Notes under the pieces: model-generated
What the model saw: only the letters and a program-made list of their open reading frames with translations
Told to the model about the DNA's origin: nothing
The model's database searches: none
Position numbers and translations under genes: made by a program
DNA from: CAIRDP01 sp037141915
Lineage (GTDB): Bacteria > Bacteroidota > Bacteroidia > Bacteroidales > FEN-979
Length of the DNA: 8,505 bases
Reading direction: 5' to 3'
NCBI GenBank assembly: GCA_037141915.1
Contig: JBAXBP010000152.1
Span: 1 to 8,505, forward strand
Part shown: positions 1-5,672 of the stretch, one piece after another
Numbering within the stretch: position 1 is the first letter of the stretch
How the letters are laid out: every line of letters starts with the position of its first letter

Positions 1-34
1 TCAGATAACGCAACCAAAGTACACGTTTCTTCAT
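1..34 (-). CDS. Partial CDS, N-terminus of an unidentified protein (runs off left edge)
   Basis: An ATG at position 34 on the minus strand opens a frame that reads MKKRVLWLRYL before leaving the window. A Met-Lys-Lys-Arg start followed by hydrophobic residues looks like the beginning of a signal peptide or membrane anchor. Only 11 codons are visible, so neither the family nor the reality of the gene can be settled. The AT-rich gap to its right would hold its promoter, but no clean TAnnTTTG box was found on the minus strand there. Confidence 0.4.
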   Translation of the reverse strand, partial: MKKRVLWLRYL

Positions 35-37
35 AGA

Positions 38-147
38 GTTAATTTTAAATTGTTAATTTTCCGTTGATTGTATTTAATCTTTTCATTTGATGATGATTCT
101 TCACATATACACTTGGTTAATTTAATGTTAATTTACTGTTAAGTTTT
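38..147. repeat. Cluster of five GTTAATTT-type direct repeats
   Basis: GTTAATTTT occurs at 38-46 and 52-60. GTTAATTT occurs at 116-123 and 127-134, followed by the variant GTTAAGTTTT at 138-147. The last three copies begin exactly 11 bases apart, about one helical turn, so a protein binding them would sit on one face of the DNA. The two left copies are 14 bases apart and lie just upstream of the minus-strand start at 34. This could be an operator array for one or both flanking genes, or simple AT-rich composition. The repeats are plain in the sequence; the regulatory role is inference. Confidence 0.45.
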
Positions 148-180
148 GGTATGCAGAGATAGTAAAAAAATGCATACAGC

Positions 181-206
181 AAGCAATTTTTTTTTGCTTT
201 TTTTTT
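181..206 (+). terminator. Weak hairpin plus T-tract, possible terminator
   Basis: AAGCAA at 181-186 can pair with TTGCTT at 194-199 across a seven-T loop, and seven more T residues follow. This is the shape of a plus-strand intrinsic terminator, but the stem is only six pairs with two G-C pairs. No plus-strand gene is visible upstream that would need it. It may instead be a bendable A/T tract upstream of the amylase promoter. Confidence 0.2.
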
Positions 207-310
207 ACCAAAAACACAAACCATTGATTTAATGATAAATAAAAAGTCAAGAAATAATACCCCCCTGACCTTCGTGTTCACATGCGATCATTTGTTCACC
301 ATCCTTTTAT

Positions 311-318
311 TACCTTTG
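311..318 (+). promoter_or_regulatory. Bacteroidota -7 promoter box for the amylase gene
   Basis: TACCTTTG matches the TAnnTTTG -7 consensus exactly and ends 19 bases before the amylase ATG. A TTTG at 291-294 could be the -33 element, but its spacing of 16 bases is slightly shorter than usual. Transcription would begin near 324, leaving a leader of roughly 14 bases. No Shine-Dalgarno-like purine run precedes the ATG, as is common in this phylum. Confidence 0.65.
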
Positions 319-337
319 CATATATTAAACCAAACTC

Positions 338-3172
338 ATGAAAAAGCACTACATTTTACCTGCTTTATTTCTGCAACTATTCCTCGTCTGCAGCACCCTT
401 TCAGCCCAGACAATAGTTACCGTGCCCGTTTATCCGACCGACCTGGATTCATGTACGGTTATTTTCGACGCAAGCAAAGGCAGCGCAGGCCTGCTTAATG
501 CCAGCCCTCCAATTTATGCACATACCGGGGTCATCACCAACTTAAGCACCTCGGGTTCCGACTGGAAGTATGTTCTCGCAGCCTGGAACCAGAATATTCC
601 CAAAGCCCTCATGACCCCGCTGGGAAACAATCTTTACAGTATTAAATTATTGCCGAGCATAAGGGCTTTTTACGGTGTGCCTGATGGTGAAATCATCCAG
701 AAACTGGCTTTTGTTTTCAGGAACTCCGACGGGTCAAAAACCGGGAAGGAAGCCAATGGGGGTGACATTTTCGCCAATGTTTATCCTACCATTACAAGCG
801 TCAAGATCAACCTGCCCCAGAATAAAAACCTTTATCTGAAGGCCCTCGATACCATCGCAGTGAACGCGACAAGCCCTTTGGCCGATACCATGAAAATTTA
901 TCTTAACGGCACACTCATTAAAACTGTTGCCAGTCATATCATTACCGATACATTGCTTGCGAATAATTTTGGTCATAACTGGGTCAAACAATGGGTAAGG
1001 ATACTTGCCAGGAACGACACTGCGGCAGTGGCAGATTCTTTTTGTTATACGGTGATCCCGCTGCCGGCAACAGCATCACTTCCGGCAGGGGTTCAATACG
1101 GCATCAATTACCCTGATTCCACCTCGGTGACCCTATGCCTTAATGCCCCCGGAAAGACCTCCTGCTTTGCAACAGGCGATTTCAACGACTGGGGTCTCGA
1201 TTCACTTCATTACATGAATAAAACGCCCGACGGGAGTACGTTCTGGGTATCGGTACACAACCTCATCCCCCGAAGGGAATATATATTCCAGTACCTCGTT
1301 GACGGCAGTTTAAAGATAGGCGATCCCTACTGCGACAAAGTGAGTGATCCCAACGATCAGTTTATAGATCCTTCAACCTATCCTGACCTTATCAGTTACC
1401 CCGGCAGTAAGACAAGCGGGATTGCCAGTGTTCTTCAGACCGGGCAGGCCCCGTATCCGTGGGCTTCTTCATCTTTCACCCCTCCTGCTGTTACCGATCT
1501 TGTGATCTATGAACTCCTGATCAGGGATTTTACGAACCAGCACACTTTCCTTTCGCTGATTGACACCCTGAACTATCTGAAAAACCTGGGTATTAACGCC
1601 ATCGAGCTCATGCCGGTAATGGAATTTGAAGGCAACATCAGCTGGGGTTACAACCCTGATTATTCATTTGCGGTAGACAAATATTACGGCCCGAAGAACA
1701 CCCTGAAACAGTTCGTGGAAGCCGCGCATGCCAAAGGGATTGCAGTAATCCTTGATATTGTCTGCAACCATCATTTCGGGTCATCACCTCTTGTGCAGCT
1801 TTACTGGGATTCTCAGAACCAGCGCCCCGCTGCCGGCAGCCCCTGGTTCAACCCCATCCCGAAACATCCATATAACGTGGGTTACGACTTCAACCACGAC
1901 AGCCCCGACACAAAGTCGTACATGTCCCGCCTTTTAAAATACTGGCTGCGTGAATACCATGCCGACGGGTACCGCTTCGATATGTCGAAAGGCTTCACCC
2001 AGGTCAATTCTTATCCGAACAACATGGCTCTCTGGGGGCAGTACGACCAGGACAGGATCAACATCCTGAATACCTTTGCCGACACCATCCATAGCGTGAA
2101 TCCGGATGCTTATGTCATCCTTGAACATTTCGCCGACAACAGCGAAGAAAAAGTGCTTGCCAATGCAGGCATGATGCTTTGGGGAAATGGTAATTCTTCT
2201 TATAATAGCGCCTCCGGCGGATTTACTGCCGACCTGTCCTGGGGTTCATATATTAACCGTGGATGGTCGCAGCCTGGCCTGGTATGGTATATGGAAAGTC
2301 ATGACGAAGAACGCCAGATGTATAACGACTACAGTTCTGGAAACAGCAGCAAGCCCCCTTACAACCCCAGGGATACAGCAACAGCCCTGCAGAGGGGAGC
2401 ATTGTGCGCAAACTTTTTCCTTGGAATCCCCGGTCCTAAAATGATCTGGCAGTTCGGCGAGCTGGGCTATGACTATTCGATCAATTACCCCTCCGGGACT
2501 TCATCTTCACGCCTTGATCCTAAGCCGATCCGCTGGGATTACTTTTCACAGTGGGGAAGAAAATATCTTTACAACGTTTACCACTCGCTGATCGGGCTTA
2601 AACAGACATTACCTGCATTCAGGACCAGCACTTTCACCATGAATGCCGCAGCTTACACCAAGAGGATCACTCTCACCGATGCTACGATGGATGCAGTGAT
2701 CCTGGGGAATTTTAATGTCATCTCCCAGAATGTCGTTCCTAACTTTACAAAAACAGGAACCTGGTATGAATTCTACAGCGGGGACTCGCTAAGTGTTTCC
2801 GATGTGGCTGCCCCCCTGGCATTCACCCCGGGCGAATACAGGCTGTATACCACGGTGAGGCTGCCAAAGCCAGTATTCACAGGTATCGAAAATCCCGGCC
2901 GGCAGGCTGCACAGGATTTACGCATGACTGTTTACCCGAATCCCTCTGCCGGGCCCGTGAACTTTGAACTATTGCTTGACCGGCCGACCGAGGTAAAGCT
3001 GTTTGTCTACGACTTCAGCGGAAGGCTTGCAGGAACCGTCATTGAAGGGAACCTTCCCCAGGGTGTAAACACCTTGAAATGGAACCCTGAATACACCCCT
3101 GCTCCCGGCATGTATTTCTATAAACTGATGACGCCCGCTGGCCTTACAGGAGGTAAATTCATTGTCCAATAA
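338..3172 (+). CDS. Secreted GH13 alpha-amylase-family glycoside hydrolase with T9SS sorting domain
   Basis: This is a 944-residue retaining enzyme of the alpha-amylase superfamily, expected to act on alpha-1,4 or alpha-1,6 glucans such as starch, glycogen or pullulan outside the cell. Residues 1-23 form a signal peptide, probably cut at SA|Q24. Residues ~27-149 are an N-terminal module ending in an FVFRNSDGSKTG stretch, typical of Bacteroidota amylases and perhaps starch-binding. Residues ~150-240 look Ig-like. Residues ~250-345 resemble a CBM48/E-set domain (TGDFNDWG). The GH13 barrel spans ~385-760, with region I D473-IVCN-H478, region II GYR546-F-D548 (nucleophile) with K551, region III E596 (acid/base) in VILEHF, and region IV H655-D656. 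A beta domain (~765-840) and a type A sorting domain (~865-944, starting YPNP) follow. All key catalytic residues are present. The WGYNPDY motif and E-set domain suggest the branching-enzyme/isoamylase/pullulanase side of GH13, but exact specificity cannot be read. The start is supported by the signal peptide and the promoter box. Confidence 0.95.
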   Translation: MKKHYILPALFLQLFLVCSTLSAQTIVTVPVYPTDLDSCTVIFDASKGSAGLLNASPPIYAHTGVITNLSTSGSDWKYVLAAWNQNIPKALMTPLGNNLYSIKLLPSIRAFYGVPDGEIIQKLAFVFRNSDGSKTGKEANGGDIFANVYPTITSVKINLPQNKNLYLKALDTIAVNATSPLADTMKIYLNGTLIKTVASHIITDTLLANNFGHNWVKQWVRILARNDTAAVADSFCYTVIPLPATASLPAGVQYGINYPDSTSVTLCLNAPGKTSCFATGDFNDWGLDSLHYMNKTPDGSTFWVSVHNLIPRREYIFQYLVDGSLKIGDPYCDKVSDPNDQFIDPSTYPDLISYPGSKTSGIASVLQTGQAPYPWASSSFTPPAVTDLVIYELLIRDFTNQHTFLSLIDTLNYLKNLGINAIELMPVMEFEGNISWGYNPDYSFAVDKYYGPKNTLKQFVEAAHAKGIAVILDIVCNHHFGSSPLVQLYWDSQNQRPAAGSPWFNPIPKHPYNVGYDFNHDSPDTKSYMSRLLKYWLREYHADGYRFDMSKGFTQVNSYPNNMALWGQYDQDRINILNTFADTIHSVNPDAYVILEHFADNSEEKVLANAGMMLWGNGNSSYNSASGGFTADLSWGSYINRGWSQPGLVWYMESHDEERQMYNDYSSGNSSKPPYNPRDTATALQRGALCANFFLGIPGPKMIWQFGELGYDYSINYPSGTSSSRLDPKPIRWDYFSQWGRKYLYNVYHSLIGLKQTLPAFRTSTFTMNAAAYTKRITLTDATMDAVILGNFNVISQNVVPNFTKTGTWYEFYSGDSLSVSDVAAPLAFTPGEYRLYTTVRLPKPVFTGIENPGRQAAQDLRMTVYPNPSAGPVNFELLLDRPTEVKLFVYDFSGRLAGTVIEGNLPQGVNTLKWNPEYTPAPGMYFYKLMTPAGLTGGKFIVQ
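2930..3169 (+). other. T9SS type A C-terminal sorting domain of the amylase
   Basis: Residues ~865-944 begin with VYPNPS, contain the hydrophobic strand LFVYDFSGR, then GVNTLKW and PGMYFYKL, and end in GGKFIVQ. This order is the hallmark of the Por secretion-system type A sorting domain, which directs passage through the outer membrane and is usually removed or replaced by a surface anchor. It implies that the enzyme works at the cell surface or in the medium, and that the genome encodes a T9SS elsewhere. Confidence 0.92.
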
Positions 3173-3222
3173 CACTTCGGGGCAGCTGACAGACTAAAAC
3201 CCGCCTGCATGCGTTTATTTTC

Positions 3223-3230
3223 TATCTTTG
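3223..3230 (+). promoter_or_regulatory. Bacteroidota -7 promoter box for the three-module protein gene
   Basis: TATCTTTG is an exact TAnnTTTG match in the 81-base gap between the two secreted-protein genes, ending 23 bases before the ATG at 3254. No TTG is seen at the expected -33 distance, so the upstream half is weak. It suggests the second gene can be transcribed independently of the amylase gene, although readthrough is also possible because no clear terminator lies between them. Confidence 0.55.
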
Positions 3231-3253
3231 CAACGCAATCCGCTTTACTTTAA

Positions 3254-4852
3254 ATGAAAAGATCCATTCAAACTCTCTGCACAGCCCTGATCCTGATCCT
3301 GGCTATATTAACTTCTGAAAAGTCAGTTGCAGCCACCGACACCGTATTTGTTCTTTCAGTGGAAGTCAATATGACCAAAGCTGTAAGGAGCGGTATCTTC
3401 GACCCTGCCCTGGACCATGTTTATGCTGTGTTCGATACAGCATCCATAGGTGACCTGCAGCTGGTCCCTTCAGGAAATAACCTATTCAGCCTGGTAGTGC
3501 CCGGGGGAATTGATTCGGGGTTTGTTTATCATTTCAGGTTCAGGATCAATAATTCGATAACCGAAACTGTTGACCGCCAGGTTAAGATCGGCCAGGGAAT
3601 AAATTATTATACCTGCTGGTGGAATAACGACTACCTTAATTACACCTGGTTCCAGGTAGATATGAGTTATATTGTCCAGCAGGGCAATTTTAATCCGAAT
3701 ACTGACTTTATCGACCTCGAAGGCAATATGAATAATTACCAGGGCTCGCCTCATCTGACCAGGATTGGAACAGGGTATGTATACCAGATCATGTACAATA
3801 TAGAGCCGGGGACTGTTGCAGCCTTTAAATTCAGGATCAACGGCGATACCAGCAGGATGGAGCTTCGTGGAAAGCCTTACCGCTTCCTGCTTGCTCCCGA
3901 CAGTGTGATCCACTGTCTTAAATGGTATAACGATTATAATCCTTCGAAAATCCCTATGACTTTTTACTGCAACATGAAATATATGACCAGGGCAGGTCAT
4001 TTCAGCAGGCAGTATGACCATGTTGATGTTGCGGGCTCGTTCGACGGTAACGGGGCCTACGACATCCTATACGACAATGACAAGGACAGCATATACAATG
4101 CGACAATTCTGATTGACACCGCTTTTTACCAGAAGAACCCCATCACCTTTAAATACAGGATAAACAGCAGCTGGGAAACTTCCGAAATGCAGGGCCAACC
4201 TTTCAGAACCTACGTGCTTCACGACACGGTTACGGGACGAAACATCGACACTTCGTGGTATAACGACTGGAACCCGAATGTACCAACAGACCCTGTTGCC
4301 TATAACGTGAAAATACAGGGCATGTATGTTTTCAAGTCGGTTCTTTCGGGCAGTTATACCTACGAAGACATCAATGGTTTTAATGAAAAGGGGAGCACCT
4401 ATCAATGGTACCGCAGCGCTGATTCCCTGGGGATCAATTTAACCATAATCGATACGGCAACCCATATCACTTACACGGTTGACACACTCAGTATTCACAA
4501 ATGGCTGGTGTTCGAAGTCATTCCCAGGGCCGACAGCGGGGATTCGGCAGTTGGACATCCTGTAAGGGTGATCACAAAAACCCCGGTAGGCAATGTGGGG
4601 ATTGCCGAGCATGGGAATTTTATCGCATTGGTATACCCTAACCCCATTACTGATCGGTTCACCATTGAAGGAATCACTGAGATCAGGAAGATTGAGCTTT
4701 TTGACATCACCGGGCGTATGGTGTTTAATATGGACGGAATAAATTCACGCCGTACGGTGATAAAGCCGGGAAACATCCTCCCGGGCGTTTACTTTCTTAA
4801 AGCCTTTGGCAGGGACGGTGAAAACGGATGGGCAAGGATTGTTAGGCAATAG
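3254..4852 (+). CDS. Secreted three-module protein with Ig-like and T9SS sorting domains, putative glucan-binding partner
   Basis: This 532-residue protein shows no catalytic domain that I recognise. A signal peptide (MKRSIQTLC..., cut near SVA-A, residues 24-27) is followed by three related modules at ~31-128, ~130-230 and ~234-343. Each opens with an (E/D)VxM- or CNMK-type strand, has a GxF turn, a FRFRIN, FKFRIN or FKYRIN strand, and closes on W-x-N-D-Y/W. They resemble the beta-sandwich VxFxVDMS modules common in T9SS cargo and distantly recall starch-binding E-set folds. Residues ~348-441 form an Ig-like domain of a kind frequent in Bacteroidota surface proteins (TYQWYRSAD, ending FEVIPRADSG). 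Residues ~455-532 are a type A sorting domain (YPNP at 461-464). Being next to and codirectional with the amylase, and sharing its export route, it may bind glucan or help the enzyme at the surface. The binding role is inference; an adhesin or structural role is equally open. Confidence 0.87.
   Translation: MKRSIQTLCTALILILAILTSEKSVAATDTVFVLSVEVNMTKAVRSGIFDPALDHVYAVFDTASIGDLQLVPSGNNLFSLVVPGGIDSGFVYHFRFRINNSITETVDRQVKIGQGINYYTCWWNNDYLNYTWFQVDMSYIVQQGNFNPNTDFIDLEGNMNNYQGSPHLTRIGTGYVYQIMYNIEPGTVAAFKFRINGDTSRMELRGKPYRFLLAPDSVIHCLKWYNDYNPSKIPMTFYCNMKYMTRAGHFSRQYDHVDVAGSFDGNGAYDILYDNDKDSIYNATILIDTAFYQKNPITFKYRINSSWETSEMQGQPFRTYVLHDTVTGRNIDTSWYNDWNPNVPTDPVAYNVKIQGMYVFKSVLSGSYTYEDINGFNEKGSTYQWYRSADSLGINLTIIDTATHITYTVDTLSIHKWLVFEVIPRADSGDSAVGHPVRVITKTPVGNVGIAEHGNFIALVYPNPITDRFTIEGITEIRKIELFDITGRMVFNMDGINSRRTVIKPGNILPGVYFLKAFGRDGENGWARIVRQ
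3344..4282 (+). repeat. Three tandem diverged protein modules (~100 residues each)
   Basis: Module 1 spans about 3344-3637, module 2 about 3641-3943 and module 3 about 3953-4282. Shared landmarks are the opening VEVNM, FQVDM and FYCNM strands, then G-I/N/H-F, the FRFRIN, FKFRIN and FKYRIN strands, and the closing WWNNDY, WYNDYNP and WYNDWNP. Modules 2 and 3 are more alike than either is to module 1, and both carry a GxP-Y/F-R stretch before the close. The pattern points to old internal duplication rather than recent copying, because nucleotide identity is limited to short patches. Confidence 0.8.
4616..4849 (+). other. T9SS type A C-terminal sorting domain of the three-module protein
   Basis: Residues ~455-532 include LVYPNPITDRF, the IELFDITGRMVF strand, PGVYFLKAF, and the end GWARIVRQ. 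The order matches the type A sorting domain and parallels the tail of the amylase, though the sequences differ, so the two tails are not a recent duplication. Confidence 0.9.
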
Positions 4853-4876
4853 GCAATAGGCTGACTCGATTCTGTT
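4853..4876. other. Convergent junction between stop codons with a short direct repeat
   Basis: Only 24 bases separate the TAG of the plus-strand gene (4850-4852) from the stop of pepE. TAGGCAA occurs at 4843-4849 and 4850-4856, with a partial third copy (TAGG) at 4857-4860, and the first stop codon lies within it. No hairpin with a T-tract is visible for either strand, so termination must rely on other signals or on sites within the opposing gene. Confidence 0.6.
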
Positions 4877-5617
4877 CTAACTGTTCAAAAGAAAGTCCAG
4901 CGGGTCCCCTTCCTTATATTCAACAGCATCCTTTCCGAAAGAGAATACCCTCAATGGTTTGTTCCCTTTTAATTCCACAGAATCCCCTTCTATCCAGAAA
5001 AGGCAGCATTCGCGCAACCCGACTACTCTTATATCCCTGTTGACAGCGAGGAATTCAAGGATCCTTTGTTCCCTTGTTTCGCCTGCATGACCCGAAGGAT
5101 TTGCATCCAGGTAATGAGGGTTGATCTGGAAGGGGATAAGGTCAAGGCAGCTGAATGATGATGGTTCTGCAATGGGCATATCATTAGTGGTCTTCATTGT
5201 AGGACAGGCAGTATTCGCGCCCGCGCTCCAGCCCACATAGGGAATCCCCAGCCTCACCTGATCGCGGATCAGATGCATGATACCCGTCTCATGCATCATT
5301 TTGACCAGGTGAAACGTATTGCCGCCTCCAACTACAATGCATTCGGCATGCCTGACAGCCCTGTGAAAGTCATCGGCATGATGTATTGAAACAAGTTCTG
5401 TTCCGAAGCCTGCAAAAACACTTTTCACCCTTTCTTCGTAAACTTCATACGATTTTTGAATGCTTTGAGAGTTGAGGTTAACCCCGGCGTATGGGATAAA
5501 CAGCACCGATCTGACTGAGAATTTTTTAAGAAATGCGGCAATGTAGGGTGTCGGCCATCCGAGGTATTCTTCCCCGGCATTGGTTGAATTACTGATCAGT
5601 AAAAGGTTCCGTTTCAT
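4877..5617 (-). CDS. pepE: Peptidase E (dipeptidase E, family S51)
   Basis: This is a cytosolic serine peptidase that cleaves dipeptides with an N-terminal aspartate and helps recycle peptides. The 246-residue product is close to the usual length of about 230-245. Ser131 in GWSAGAN is the nucleophile, His168 in FQINPHY the catalytic histidine, and Glu203 in GLREC fits the third residue. Their spacings (37 and 72 residues after Ser) equal those of the Salmonella enzyme (Ser120, His157, Glu192). VVGGGNTFHL at 95-104 matches the oxyanion-hole glycine loop. There is no signal peptide. I chose the ATG at 5617 over an in-frame TTG at 5638, because MKRNLLLISNS is the normal family start and a TTG start would sit almost on the predicted transcription start. 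The gene lies 55 bases downstream of the TPR-like gene on the same strand but has its own promoter box. Its stop converges on that of the three-module gene 24 bases away. Confidence 0.94.
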   Translation of the reverse strand: MKRNLLLISNSTNAGEEYLGWPTPYIAAFLKKFSVRSVLFIPYAGVNLNSQSIQKSYEVYEERVKSVFAGFGTELVSIHHADDFHRAVRHAECIVVGGGNTFHLVKMMHETGIMHLIRDQVRLGIPYVGWSAGANTACPTMKTTNDMPIAEPSSFSCLDLIPFQINPHYLDANPSGHAGETREQRILEFLAVNRDIRVVGLRECCLFWIEGDSVELKGNKPLRVFSFGKDAVEYKEGDPLDFLLNS

Positions 5618-5645
5618 GACAAGGTTTTTATTTTTCAAACAGTTT

Positions 5646-5653
5646 CAAATTTA
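5646..5653 (-). promoter_or_regulatory. Bacteroidota -7 promoter box for pepE
   Basis: Read on the minus strand this is TAAATTTG, an exact TAnnTTTG match, lying in the gap after the TPR-like gene. It ends 28 bases before the ATG at 5617. Transcription would start near 5640, which favours the ATG over the TTG at 5638. No TTG is seen at the -33 position. A TTTGAAA direct repeat with 10-base spacing overlaps the box. Confidence 0.5.
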
Positions 5654-5672
5654 CAATCGCATTTTGAATTTT

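Larger units (their letters stand above)
35..337. other. AT-rich intergenic region, probably divergent
   Basis: This 303-base stretch carries no convincing gene. It lies between a possible minus-strand start at 34 and the amylase start at 338. It contains five GTTAATTT-like direct repeats (38-147), A- and T-tracts around 164-206 with a weak hairpin, and the amylase promoter box at 311-318. A frame open from 232 to 498 overlaps the amylase signal peptide and N-terminal domain in another frame and gives a low-complexity, non-family-like protein, so it is not called. Confidence 0.7.

Noticed and set aside
232..498. Plus-strand open frame of 88 codons
   Set aside because: It overlaps the amylase signal peptide and N-terminal module in another frame, and the amylase has a family-typical start, signal peptide and promoter.
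734..991. Minus-strand open frame of 85 codons
   Set aside because: It is antisense to the N-terminal part of the amylase and resembles no protein family.
3173..3253. Possible terminator between the amylase and the three-module gene
   Set aside because: A GCATGC palindrome is followed by a T-rich stretch, but it has no loop and the stem cannot fold as a hairpin.
3482..4021. Minus-strand open frame of 179 codons
   Set aside because: It lies wholly inside the three-module gene, antisense to recognisable repeat modules, and the translation resembles no family.
3344..4282. CRISPR or DNA-level tandem repeat
   Set aside because: The repetition is at the protein level with diverged DNA; there are no identical short repeats with uniform spacers.
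4067..4405. Minus-strand open frame of 112 codons
   Set aside because: It is antisense to module 3 and the start of the Ig-like domain of a well-supported gene, with no signal of its own.
5618..5638. Upstream TTG start for pepE adding seven residues
   Set aside because: The extra residues precede the usual family start, and the TTG falls almost on the predicted transcription start.
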